Of a stretch of 64,000 nt of DNA, positions 28,503 to 36,950 are shown one piece after another (within the stretch, counting starts at the first letter, position 1; each line of letters starts with the position of its first letter). The position numbers and the translations under genes were made by a program. Under the pieces are notes generated by a model. The model was given only the letters and a program-made list of their open reading frames with translations, made no database searches and was not told the origin of the DNA. The stretch is taken from contig NZ_VWXD01000001.1 in assembly GCF_011752625.1 (NCBI RefSeq), positions 62,001 through 126,000 of the forward strand. The letters run 5' to 3'. The DNA is from Candidatus Pantoea formicae. Lineage in GTDB: Bacteria > Pseudomonadota > Gammaproteobacteria > Enterobacterales > Enterobacteriaceae.

Positions 28503-28557
28503 CATTTCTCCTTGCTGCTGAAATAGAAAATAAATTGAGGTAGGGATAGCTTTAGGT

Positions 28558-28596
28558 ACGCTACCGCCCTTGGCTTGCTGGCACCAATGACCTAAG
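28558..28596 (-). promoter_or_regulatory. JUMPstart leader with ops element (RfaH recruitment site)
   Basis: On the minus strand the leader reads GTGCCAGCAAGCCAAGG followed directly by GGCGGTAGCGT (the ops core, 28558-28568). This matches the JUMPstart pattern upstream of enterobacterial capsule, O-antigen and colanic-type operons, where the ops DNA pauses RNA polymerase and loads RfaH. It is about 55 bp before the YjbE-like start, so the whole minus-strand cluster down to about 13 kb is probably one RfaH-dependent antiterminated transcript. The promoter itself should lie near 28610-28660; no confident -35/-10 pair was assigned. Confidence 0.88.
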
Positions 28597-28702
28597 TAAT
28601 AAGCAATGTCATGCATTCACTTTCATGAAAAAGAAAATGATATGAAGTACAGACCGTTTTAATCGGCAATATGGAATATGACAAATCAATAGTGATATGG
28701 AA

Positions 28703-29401
28703 TCATACTTCAAAATTCTTATTTAGCTGCTCTATCTCTTCTAATGGCACGCTTTTAATAAATCTCCTCGACATGACACTGATATCTTTTTCTAAAGTAA
28801 CATATTGATCTGGATAGCTGACATCGGTAATGAAAATGAAATTGCAATATCTCATAACATTTTTAATGATCACTGGCCAGATAACAGATTGCGAATAAAG
28901 GTTGAAAAAATCTCTGTTTATTCTTACTGCATCGTATAACTTTTCTTGTAAAGCTCTTAGGCTTGCCCCTCCCGAGCCCAGATCACCCAACCATAAAAGG
29001 TAATCATTCGACAGCGTCTGTAGCAGACGATTGCTTCTCCCATCCGAAAGATTTGGGAAGTCTTCTGAAATTTCTAAACGCAGAAACGACTTCGATTTAG
29101 CTAAAGCTGAAATCTCAGTGTCTTGTATTAAAAGATCGGCCATATCGAAATCAATATGGATGCAACATAAAATATTATTCGTTAGGAAGTAATGACTTTT
29201 TTTATTGATGAGTTGTAGTTGTTCCTTCAACAATTTTCTTTTTTCCCATTTACTGCTGCTTCCCCATTGCCCAAAGAGTTTCCCTGGTGAGGCACTCTCC
29301 GTTCGAATCTTAACCGCTAGCACCGCTCCGACTCTCCCTACTATCGGATCTGCAAACAACCCACTTGCTGCGTTACTGATTAATGATTCGGAACGTTGCA
29401 T
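28703..29401 (-). CDS. YdiV/RflP-like degenerate EAL-domain protein
   Basis: Protein of about 232 residues similar in layout to YdiV, an EAL-fold protein that binds FlhD rather than cleaving cyclic di-GMP. The stretch LRLEISEDFPNLSDGRSNRL followed by LWLGDLGSGGASLRAL lines up with YdiV IELLINENYPHLNEGKDNRG and VLGNLGAGNSTMKAV. At the expected EAL position near the N-terminus the sequence reads VGAVLAVKI, without the catalytic Glu, so phosphodiesterase activity is unlikely. Start at ATG 29401; a TTG 18 bp upstream is possible. It is transcribed toward the EPS operon but ends upstream of its leader, so it is a separate gene. A role in flagella-versus-polysaccharide switching is inference. Confidence 0.72.
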   Translation of the reverse strand: MQRSESLISNAASGLFADPIVGRVGAVLAVKIRTESASPGKLFGQWGSSSKWEKRKLLKEQLQLINKKSHYFLTNNILCCIHIDFDMADLLIQDTEISALAKSKSFLRLEISEDFPNLSDGRSNRLLQTLSNDYLLWLGDLGSGGASLRALQEKLYDAVRINRDFFNLYSQSVIWPVIIKNVMRYCNFIFITDVSYPDQYVTLEKDISVMSRRFIKSVPLEEIEQLNKNFEV

Positions 29402-30342
29402 AGACAATATTTTCCACAATGCGCATCAGATTGTTCCTATTTTATGATCACTTTAACCAATCAATAAACACTTTATGATCGGAATAAACTATGTTTTTAC
29501 CTATCAAAAATGAGAATTTGATCGAGGGATCCTTTTTAAAACGCAATTAATAGGGGATTATCCCGGACTTTTTGGCAAAAGTAGGTGTTTTATAGCGACA
29601 TATGTGGATTGTTAGCCACATGATCTAGATTGAGGGGATTTTTCCAATTAATTCAATTGGATAGTGTTAACTACTTGTCGATAATAACTTCCTTGGGAAC
29701 CTTCAGATTTGCATGTTAATAAAATGTAGCAGAAAAACAGATTTGGTGGGGTTTGGTGAAGAATAAACGAATGATTAGCCGTATGAAATAAAAAACTTAG
29801 TGCTCAGTTGAAACTATAAACATCCTGATAGTTTTAAATATTTACGACCTTTTACCTTTTTTTCAGTACCAGCAATGACTATAGGCTTAAAAACCTCATA
29901 AGGTGTTCGTTTCTTAAGCCGTGATTTCAGTTAATGCATTAGCAATGCTTTAGCTGACTCAAATTATCCTTTCTGAAGCTCTAAAAGTGCATATTTTCAC
30001 TGACTAATTATCTGATGGACTCACAGCGTCTAATCCGTTTATCAAACGCTAAAATCACGTTTAATTCTTGAATTGAGGCTGAGTTCTGTTGATAAATGAC
30101 CATGTGTTTTCGGTATGATCTTGCTTGAAGGAGGATAGCTATCTCTATCCAATTTGCGGCAGATCCGGTGTTATGAAGAAATTTCAAATGGGGGAATGGA
30201 GAGCAATGCTCCAACAGGCTGAGTACTTTTGGTCCAAAGGGGTTTGCAGCTTCAGCAGAAGTACATATTACGGGGCAATAAAAATCACCTCCGTTTTGAA
30301 CATGCCAGTCAGCACACCAAACCGGAAGTGACATTTAAGGTA
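29402..30342. other. Long AT-rich stretch with no supported gene
   Basis: About 940 bases between the EAL-like and glycine-zipper genes. Short open frames exist (largest about 108 codons, minus strand near 30008-30334), but none has a convincing ribosome site, domain or signal peptide. No tRNA, clear terminator or mobile-element end was recognised. It may hold long regulatory regions or remnants of decayed genes. Confidence 0.55.
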
Positions 30343-30558
30343 TTACTTTTGCTGCTGTTTAGCCTCAGCTTCTTTTTGCTTCTTGGCCATGTGATGACCT
30401 ACCGCACAGCCAGCGACCGCTCCCATCACGGCATGATGTGCAACATGTCCAGCCGCAGCACCCACCACAGCCCCCTTCAGGCATCCCTCTGCCTGAGCCT
30501 GGCTGCTAAATGCCAAAAACAGCCCTAGCGTTACAGCAACAATCGACAGTTTTTTCAT
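30343..30558 (-). CDS. Small exported glycine-zipper protein
   Basis: Protein of 71 residues with a Sec signal peptide (MKKLSIVAVTLGLFLAFSSQAQA), then a short mature part with Gly-x-x-x-Gly/Ala repeats and several His (KGAVVGAAAGHVAHHAVMGAVAGCAVGHH) and a Lys/Gln-rich tail. Glycine-zipper proteins of this size insert in or associate with the cell envelope; the function is unknown. The ATG at 30558 is preceded by a GGAAAGTGAG stretch; a longer frame upstream would bury the signal peptide. Two Cys in the mature part could form a disulphide. Monocistronic. Confidence 0.75.
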   Translation of the reverse strand: MKKLSIVAVTLGLFLAFSSQAQAEGCLKGAVVGAAAGHVAHHAVMGAVAGCAVGHHMAKKQKEAEAKQQQK

Positions 30559-30889
30559 TAAACTCACTTTCCGAACACAATAGAAGACGAATAACTTACC
30601 GTTTAAATGGAATGAATTCGTGCCTATTTTATGACGGCAGAACAGAGATTGCGGGCTGTTTAACCTCCGTTGCTGATCAACAGATGTAATACTCATTCAA
30701 TGCTAACGCCAACATCGCTGCTTGCTGCCACGACGAATCAATATCATCGCTGTCTCATCCAGTGAAAGATCCGATCTCAGCAATGCCTGATACTGCCAAT
30801 GCCCATACGGGTGGATATTGTTCTACTGGTCATCCGGCGATCCTTGCTAGTCTCTGAGTCTTTATAAAATCTATAGGTTTTTGGTATTC
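30559..30889. other. Divergent intergenic region
   Basis: About 330 bases between the glycine-zipper gene (minus) and the AraC-type gene (plus). It should contain both promoters. No clear operator repeat, RNA gene or additional coding frame was seen. Confidence 0.5.
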
Positions 30890-31645
30890 ATGACGACCTC
30901 CTTTTCCGAGCAACCCAGCATGCCCGTTACGGCAGTGGCGGCGGACTACCCCAATGGCCACGTTATCCCCGCGCACCGTCATGATTTGGCGCAACTTCTC
31001 TATGCTATCGAAGGCGTATTGGTGATTGAAACCGCTGAAGGACGCTGGGTGGTGCCGCCCAGCCGAGGTGTCTGGCTGATGGCCGGTATTGATCACACCG
31101 TTCGCATGCGCGGTGCAGCGCGTATCCGCAGCATATTAGTGCAACCGGATGTCTTGCCCGGTTTGCCTGATAAGGATTGCGTAATCGAGGTTTCACCCCT
31201 GTTACGTGAGTTGCTGCTCGCAGCGACCCAGGTAAAAGGCCATTACCAGCCTGATAGCCGGGATGCGCGTTTGATGCGCTTTATTTTGGATGAACTCGCC
31301 GCCCTGCCCGTACTGCCTTTTAATTTGCCGTGGCCTGCTGATGCCCGCATTGCGCGGGTATGCCAGATGTTGGTTAATGAACCCGCCGAGACGAAAAAAG
31401 CTGAGGATTGGGCTGCACTGCTGGCGATGAGCGTCAAAACTTTTCATCGCCAGTTCCTCAAGGAAACCGGGGTGACCTTTGGCCGCTGGCGGCAACAGTC
31501 TCGACTATTGTTGTCGCTTGAATGCCTGGCGCTGGGCCAATCCGTGCTGGAAGTGGCCCTGCAACATGGTTACGACAGCCAGAGTGCGTTTGCCGCCGCC
31601 TTCAAAAAGCAGTTCGGCATCTCACCTTCAGGTTTTTATCGTTAA
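30890..31645 (+). CDS. AraC-family regulator with N-terminal cupin domain
   Basis: Regulator of 251 residues. An N-terminal cupin-type sensing domain (about 15-130, with HVIPAHRHDLAQLLYA and RWVVPPSRGVWLMAG) precedes two AraC helix-turn-helix motifs (about 160-250; MSVKTFHRQFLKETG and VALQHGYDSQSAFAAAFKKQFG). This is the NimR/YeaM-like group, which commonly governs a nearby exporter. Start at ATG 30890, since the TTG nine bases earlier has no better ribosome site. It is convergent with the efflux operon and overlaps its last gene by 4 bp, so control of that operon is plausible but not shown by promoter layout. Confidence 0.9.
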   Translation: MTTSFSEQPSMPVTAVAADYPNGHVIPAHRHDLAQLLYAIEGVLVIETAEGRWVVPPSRGVWLMAGIDHTVRMRGAARIRSILVQPDVLPGLPDKDCVIEVSPLLRELLLAATQVKGHYQPDSRDARLMRFILDELAALPVLPFNLPWPADARIARVCQMLVNEPAETKKAEDWAALLAMSVKTFHRQFLKETGVTFGRWRQQSRLLLSLECLALGQSVLEVALQHGYDSQSAFAAAFKKQFGISPSGFYR

Positions 31646-33207
31646 TCCCCACTCCGCCTCAAGATGAACCCCGCCGCCACGCAGGCAAACATCGCCAGCC
31701 CAGCGATGTAGAACGCATCGCTGTAGGACATCAACAAGGCATCACGCTGAATCACATGATTGATGAGTCCTAACGCCTGCGCACGCAAATCCGTGCTCCC
31801 CGCACCATATAACGTAATCGCGGGATGCTGATGATGGTGTGTCAGCGTGTTGATCAAGCTGCCAACGCGCTGTTGCGTCTGAGCATCAAAAGGTGTCACC
31901 GATTCACCAATGCGCATCGCATGCAGCTTTTCGCGCTGCACCACAATCTGGCTGGAAACGGCAATCCCAATCGCACCACCGACATTCCTCACCATGGAGA
32001 ACAAGCCTGATGCCGAGCCGAGCTGGTCTTTCTCCAATCCCTGAATAGCCATCACACCCAATGCCACCACCACTAATGATTGCCCCACGCCGCGCACTAC
32101 CAGCGAGGGAACAATCACGTTATAGGCGGCATTCGGGTTGAGATGAATATTCATCAGACAGCCCAGCCCGGTGATCAGAAACCCGGCGATAATGGCGGTA
32201 CGTGCACTGGTCCAGCGCATCAGACGCGGCGTGGCAAACGACATAATGAATTGAATAATGCCGTAAGGAATCATCATCAAGCCTATCTGGCTGGCATTGT
32301 AACCATGCACCTCTGCGAAATAGTTCGGCACCAGAAACACCACGCCAAATACCACTGCACCAAAGAAAAATTGCATCAGACTGGCGATGCCAAAGTTGTA
32401 GCGGGTGAGCAGACGCAAGTTAATAAAGGGAGACTTCGCGCGCCACTCAACCCACACAAACCCCAACAAACCGAACGTTGCGAGCAACGCGCAGTTAATA
32501 ATGAACGATGAGGAAAACCAGTCGTTGCGTCCGCCCTCTTCCAGCATAATCTGTAAGGCGGACAAGCCGATCGCCATAGTGATCATCCCCCACCAATCCC
32601 CTTCACGGAGTTTGCTCAGCACAGCTGGTTGGGGTTTAATCGACCAGCCGATGGCAGCCAACAGCACTAATCCCGGTGGAACTTGCAGATAGAAAATCCA
32701 CCGCCATGAGTAGGCATCGGTCAGCCAACCCCCTAAAGAGGGCCCGGCGGCCTGCGCCACATTATTCGCCACCGCAAAAAGCGCCATCCCTAGTGCGTGT
32801 TTTTTTGCGGGCAACTCGCTAACAATCAGCTGAAAAGAGAGTGGGATCAGCACACCGCCAAATGCGCCTTGCAGTGCCCTGGAAAAGATCATCATCTGAA
32901 TGTTGGGCGCTAATGAACAGGCGATGGAAAACAGGACAAAACCAGCGGTGCCCGTCATCAGAACGCGGCGCATGGAAAAGATAGACACCAACCAACCGGT
33001 GATCGGAATAATAATGATCTCCGCCACCAGATAGGCGGTGGTGATCCATGAGCCCTCCTCAAACGTTGCGCCCAGCGAACCGCGCACGTCAGGAAGAGAG
33101 GCATTGGTGACATGAACATTCATCCCCGCCATAAAGCAGCCGACGACACTCCCTAGCACGGCCACCCAAGTGCGTAATGAAATCGGCTCAGCATGTTGGT
33201 TAGTCAT
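31642..33207 (-). CDS. EmrB-type DHA2 MFS efflux pump
   Basis: Inner-membrane 14-helix drug:proton antiporter of 521 residues, EmrB family. N-terminal helix one ends NVHVTNASLPDVRGSLGATFEEGSWITTAYLV, the hallmark of EmrB/FarB proteins. Motif C reads GPSLGGWLTDAYSWRWIFYLQVPPG. It is third in a lipoprotein OMF / HlyD adaptor / MFS operon and overlaps the adaptor stop by 8 bp. It exports hydrophobic compounds through the adaptor and outer-membrane channel; the specificity is unknown. Confidence 0.94.
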   Translation of the reverse strand: MTNQHAEPISLRTWVAVLGSVVGCFMAGMNVHVTNASLPDVRGSLGATFEEGSWITTAYLVAEIIIIPITGWLVSIFSMRRVLMTGTAGFVLFSIACSLAPNIQMMIFSRALQGAFGGVLIPLSFQLIVSELPAKKHALGMALFAVANNVAQAAGPSLGGWLTDAYSWRWIFYLQVPPGLVLLAAIGWSIKPQPAVLSKLREGDWWGMITMAIGLSALQIMLEEGGRNDWFSSSFIINCALLATFGLLGFVWVEWRAKSPFINLRLLTRYNFGIASLMQFFFGAVVFGVVFLVPNYFAEVHGYNASQIGLMMIPYGIIQFIMSFATPRLMRWTSARTAIIAGFLITGLGCLMNIHLNPNAAYNVIVPSLVVRGVGQSLVVVALGVMAIQGLEKDQLGSASGLFSMVRNVGGAIGIAVSSQIVVQREKLHAMRIGESVTPFDAQTQQRVGSLINTLTHHHQHPAITLYGAGSTDLRAQALGLINHVIQRDALLMSYSDAFYIAGLAMFACVAAGFILRRSGD

Positions 33208-34318
33208 GATGGGTATCCACTTTCACCACCACCGACATGCCGGGTTTCAAGCGATCAATGTCCTGCTGCCCTGGATCCAACTGGATTTTCACGGGCATGC
33301 GCTGAACGATTTTGGTGAAATTTCCCGTCGCATTGTCCGGCGGCAACAAGGCAAACTGGGCACCGGATGAAGGCGCAAAACTGGCGACTTTCGCCGTAAA
33401 CTGACGCCCTGCTAATGCATCAATCACCACCTCAACTGGCTGACCCGTTCGCATGTGATCGACTTGGGTTTCTTTGAAATTCGCCACGATGTACACATCA
33501 TCTGGCACCACCGCCAACAGTGGCTCACCCACATCAACATACTCTCCTGGCCTGATCGTGCGTTGACCAACGGTCCCGTTAATCGGACTGCGAATTTGAG
33601 TGCTCTCCAGATTGATGCGCGCGCTGCTCAATCCTGCCTGAGCCTGAGACAAGGCTGCCTCCGCTTTATCTTTCTCGGCCTCAGCGCCCTGAAGATCGCT
33701 ATTGATAATCTGCACCGAAAGCTCACTGGCCGTGAGACGCGCCTTTGACCGCACCCACTCAGCTGCGGTGGCTTTCATCCGCGATGTGGCGACTTCTACT
33801 TGCTGCGCACTGCTGACGTGCTGAATGGCGAGGCGTCGCTGTCGTTGCCACTCCGCTGATGCTTGTACTGCTTCAGCCGCTGCCAGGTTCACGCTGGCTT
33901 TCGCATCATCAATACGACTCTTTTGCTGAATCGCACGGGCCTGCAAACCGGTGATGCGTGCCTGTTGTACCCGCTGCTGTGCCGTTGCCGCGTCGATCGC
34001 TGCCTGTGCCTGATCAACTTTGGCCTGGTAATCACGAGCATCAACCTTAGCCAGCAATTCGCCTTGGGTGACTCGTTGATTATCCTGAACCGCCACTTTG
34101 GTCAGGTAGCCATTGATGCGCGGTGCCAGCGTCACAATATCGGCACGAACGTAGGCATCATCGGTATCTTCTATCCAGCGAGCCGTGCTCCACCAATAGA
34201 GGCCCCAGCAGAGTGCGACGATCAGGATAACGAGAGCAGCGATAATGACGGTCGGTCGGGTTTTAGCTCGCTGTGGTTTTATAGGCTGTTTTTCTACTGC
34301 AGGGACTTTCTCGGTCAT
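33200..34318 (-). CDS. EmrA-type HlyD-family membrane fusion protein
   Basis: Periplasmic adaptor of 372 residues joining the MFS pump to the outer-membrane channel. One N-terminal membrane anchor (about 21-42) is followed by the lipoyl half-motif WIEDTDDAYVRADIVTLAPRINGYL, a long alpha-hairpin rich in Ala/Gln (about 90-210) and the second half with RSPINGTVGQRTIRPGEYVDVGEPLLAVV. ATG 34318 (MTEKVP) was selected, because an upstream in-frame start would add 35 residues read through the end of the channel gene. It sits 4 bp from the channel gene stop. Confidence 0.94.
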   Translation of the reverse strand: MTEKVPAVEKQPIKPQRAKTRPTVIIAALVILIVALCWGLYWWSTARWIEDTDDAYVRADIVTLAPRINGYLTKVAVQDNQRVTQGELLAKVDARDYQAKVDQAQAAIDAATAQQRVQQARITGLQARAIQQKSRIDDAKASVNLAAAEAVQASAEWQRQRRLAIQHVSSAQQVEVATSRMKATAAEWVRSKARLTASELSVQIINSDLQGAEAEKDKAEAALSQAQAGLSSARINLESTQIRSPINGTVGQRTIRPGEYVDVGEPLLAVVPDDVYIVANFKETQVDHMRTGQPVEVVIDALAGRQFTAKVASFAPSSGAQFALLPPDNATGNFTKIVQRMPVKIQLDPGQQDIDRLKPGMSVVVKVDTHHD

Positions 34319-34322
34319 TCTG

Positions 34323-35774
34323 TTAATTTCCAGTCTTGGATAATAAGGAAAGGTCAGGTAAGGCAATGTCGGGAGCCTGCTGCCAGCCGCCGCCAAGTGA
34401 TTTGAACAGCGTGACTTGCGCATTAATCAGCTCACCATTTTCATTGGCGAGTTGGCGTTGGGCGGCGAGAGTGGCTTGCTGCGCAGTGAGATAATCCAAC
34501 GCGCTTGATGCCCCTTCTTTTTGGGCGATTTGCGCCAAATGCAGCGCCTGTTGGCTCTGCGCTGCGGCATCTTGTAGGGATGACTGCGCCTGCTGGGCGG
34601 CCTGATAATCGGCGAGATTCTCCTGCACCTCCTTCAGCGCTTGCAGCAGCGTGGCGTCAAAATGCGCCAATGCCGCCTGTTGATTGGCACCCGCCTCGGC
34701 GATGTGTGCACGGGTAATACTGATATTCGGGAAAGACCAGGAAATAAGCGGCCCAAGGCTCCAGACGGTGGCGCCACTGTCGCCCCATCCTTTAGGCTGA
34801 TGAGCTGAGCTGTAAATCGCCCCGCCTAAGGAAATGCGCGGATAAAGTTCCGCGGTGGATACGCCGATCTTCGCCGTAGCGGCGTTGAGTTGTTGCTGAG
34901 CGCGCAATACATCAGGACGGCGCTGCAACAATGCTGCGCCCGTTTCATGTGGGATGTGAATCGACGCGATTGCTGGAGCCGTAGCACACTGTTGCGCAGC
35001 GGCGGGAGGATCGTCAGGCAAACGCCCCATCAAAACCGCCAGCTCTGCCAGCGCACGCTGTCTGGCGGCGTGCAGTGGCGGCAGCGCTGTGGAAGTTTGG
35101 TCCACGCGTGCCTGCGCCTGCACCTGATCGAGGGTACTGCCAACTCCGGCTTGGCTAAGCATTTGGACTACGTGTTGCTTCTCCTCAGCCAGTGTTAACG
35201 CACGTTGAGCCAGCACACTTTGCTGCGCAGCGTCACAGGCATTTAACCAGGCTCGCGTGGTCTCGGCGGCCACTTCAACTCGCATGCCTTGCTCTTCAGC
35301 CATCACGGCTAACACATTGGCATGCGAGGCTTTACTCAGTGATTTAAGCCGCCCAAACAGATCGACTTCCCACTGCACATCCATGCCGATGCCATAGCGG
35401 GTTCCGGTACGAATGGTATCGGACTGATCCAGCGCGGCTTCCAGTTGATCCTGCGCTGTGCTGCCATAGCCGCCCTCCGTATGCAGTGACGTAGAGGGTA
35501 GTTTTTCACCCTCGACAGCGTTGGCGACCTGCCGCGCAGCCAGAAGATGAGCGGCCGCTTCGCTCAGATTGCGGTTATGTGCCAGCGCCTGCTCAACGGC
35601 GGTGTTTAAGTTCGGATCCTGATAAAGACGCCACCATTGATCCGGCACAGAGGACGTCGCCCGGCTATCTAGCTGAATAGGCAGCGTGGTGTTGGGCGCT
35701 TGTGAAGGTGCAGTACTGCAACTGACTGACACGATGGGAATTAATGAACACAGCAATTTTCGAAATCTGGGCAT
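34323..35774 (-). CDS. NodT-family outer-membrane efflux lipoprotein
   Basis: Outer-membrane channel of the TolC-like OMF superfamily, 483 residues. A lipoprotein signal ends VSVSCSTAP (Cys about 19). Two OEP repeats follow: the first starts DQWWRLYQDPNLNTAVEQALAHNRNLSEAAAHL and the second has ALLQRRPDVLRAQQQLNAATAKIGVSTAELYPRISLGG, the classic NodT block. It is first gene of the tripartite operon. ATG 35774 gives MPRFRK; a GTG nine bases upstream is a possible alternative. Confidence 0.94.
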   Translation of the reverse strand: MPRFRKLLCSLIPIVSVSCSTAPSQAPNTTLPIQLDSRATSSVPDQWWRLYQDPNLNTAVEQALAHNRNLSEAAAHLLAARQVANAVEGEKLPSTSLHTEGGYGSTAQDQLEAALDQSDTIRTGTRYGIGMDVQWEVDLFGRLKSLSKASHANVLAVMAEEQGMRVEVAAETTRAWLNACDAAQQSVLAQRALTLAEEKQHVVQMLSQAGVGSTLDQVQAQARVDQTSTALPPLHAARQRALAELAVLMGRLPDDPPAAAQQCATAPAIASIHIPHETGAALLQRRPDVLRAQQQLNAATAKIGVSTAELYPRISLGGAIYSSAHQPKGWGDSGATVWSLGPLISWSFPNISITRAHIAEAGANQQAALAHFDATLLQALKEVQENLADYQAAQQAQSSLQDAAAQSQQALHLAQIAQKEGASSALDYLTAQQATLAAQRQLANENGELINAQVTLFKSLGGGWQQAPDIALPDLSLLSKTGN

Positions 35775-36106
35775 GACACGCACTCGTTAATGAGAATGCG
35801 TCCAGATTACGGGGATGATTAACGTCTTTATGTCGAGAACCAGACTTTCATTATCGCGAAATGGTCAAAAGGCACTTTGATCGTCCCAGCTTTTGCGCCT
35901 ATTCTTTTCTGCCAACCTTTTTATCCCTTCTGAGGTGCGTAACGAAATGAACAACTGATGCCCTTACTGCTTATTTTTTCTGCTAAGCGTAAACGCGCAT
36001 TGTCGTTCGTTAAGTTGTGCCTGTTGCCCTGTTGATGGGTACGGCGGTTATGCCAACCTCATGTGCGTCGCTATCTGGCAGTGTTGTTATTAACTGAGGA
36101 TAGAAA
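35775..36106. other. Divergent promoter region of efflux operon and methyltransferase
   Basis: About 330 bases between divergent genes. A GAGGATAG ribosome site ends it on the plus side. No additional gene or clear operator was recognised; no regulator gene is adjacent to it. Confidence 0.5.
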
Positions 36107-36910
36107 ATGACGAAATCTCTTTTTTCCGCTGCGGATATTTTTCTGCATAACCAGACAGCCTGGGACCGCATGGCGCGTGAACGCGGTGACTGGTCACAAC
36201 CTGTATCTGCCGAAATCATCCAGGCTGCCCGAGCAGGAGACTGGCAGGTGCAGCTCACACCTGCTGAGATGCCATCGGGCTGGCTGCCGGACGTCAGAGG
36301 CAAGCGCATACTTTGCCTTGCTGCGTCCGGTGGACAACAGGCACCGGTATTGGCTGCAGCGGGCGCGGATGTGGTGGTGCTGGACGCGTCACGTGAACAG
36401 CTCAATCTGGATGAGTGGGTGGCCCAGCAAGACAACCTGACACTGCAAACACTGTTGGGGGATATGCGGGATCTCTCGGCATTCGCCGATGACAGTTTCG
36501 ATGTGATTTTTCATCCGATATCAAACCTCTATGTCCCCGATCTTCACCGCGTTTGGTCTGAATGCTTTCGGGTACTGCACCGCGGTGGCAGGCTGCTGAG
36601 CAGTTTTTATAATCCGGTTGTGTTTGTGTTCGAACGTAATGAAACGCTAGCCGCCGAAGGATTATTGAAGCCGCGTTTTGTTTTACCCTATGCGGACATC
36701 ACCGACCTCAATGCCGATGAGTTAGCCAAAAAGCAGGAGGCAAATCAGGCGCTGGTGTTTGGGCATAGTCTGGCCGATCAAATCAACGGTCAGTTGCAGG
36801 CAGGCTTTTTAATGGCGGGTTTTAACGAGGTGTTTCATCCCCGGCCTCGTTTTCTGATTGAACGCTATATGCCAACGTTTATGGCGACCTACGCAATGAA
36901 GCCGATGTAA
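36107..36910 (+). CDS. Class I SAM-dependent methyltransferase
   Basis: Cytoplasmic methyltransferase of 267 residues. The Rossmann core begins GKRILCLAASGGQQAPVLAAAGADVVVLDAS (SAM-binding motif I at about 65-75, acidic residue at the end of strand two), then LLGDMRDLSAFADDSFDVIFHP (motifs II and post-II) and VWSECFRVLHRGGRLLSSF. The N-terminal helix HNQTAWDRMARERGDWSQPV is typical of small Methyltransf_11/25-type enzymes in enterobacteria. The substrate is unknown. It is monocistronic and ends at a strong shared terminator. Confidence 0.88.
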   Translation: MTKSLFSAADIFLHNQTAWDRMARERGDWSQPVSAEIIQAARAGDWQVQLTPAEMPSGWLPDVRGKRILCLAASGGQQAPVLAAAGADVVVLDASREQLNLDEWVAQQDNLTLQTLLGDMRDLSAFADDSFDVIFHPISNLYVPDLHRVWSECFRVLHRGGRLLSSFYNPVVFVFERNETLAAEGLLKPRFVLPYADITDLNADELAKKQEANQALVFGHSLADQINGQLQAGFLMAGFNEVFHPRPRFLIERYMPTFMATYAMKPM

Positions 36911-36950
36911 AGCATTGCGTGCCCTGCTGCGATGCAGGGCACGCAATGCT
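36911..36950. terminator. Strong bidirectional hairpin terminator
   Basis: Perfect 17-bp inverted repeat starting AGCATTGCGTGCCCTGC, with a six-base loop TGCGAT, filling the whole space between the stops of two convergent genes. There is a short TCAAAA on one side and TTACAT on the other, so U-tracts are weak. The stem strength alone suggests termination or mRNA-end protection for both transcripts. Confidence 0.8.

Noticed and set aside
28660..28690. Possible RcsAB box upstream of the EPS operon (ATATTCC on the minus strand)
   Set aside because: Only the right half matches the RcsAB consensus; the left half does not. Not listed as a feature.
30008..30334. Open frames on both strands in the AT-rich gap (up to 108 codons)
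   Set aside because: No ribosome site, no domain or signal peptide, and the frames overlap each other on opposite strands.
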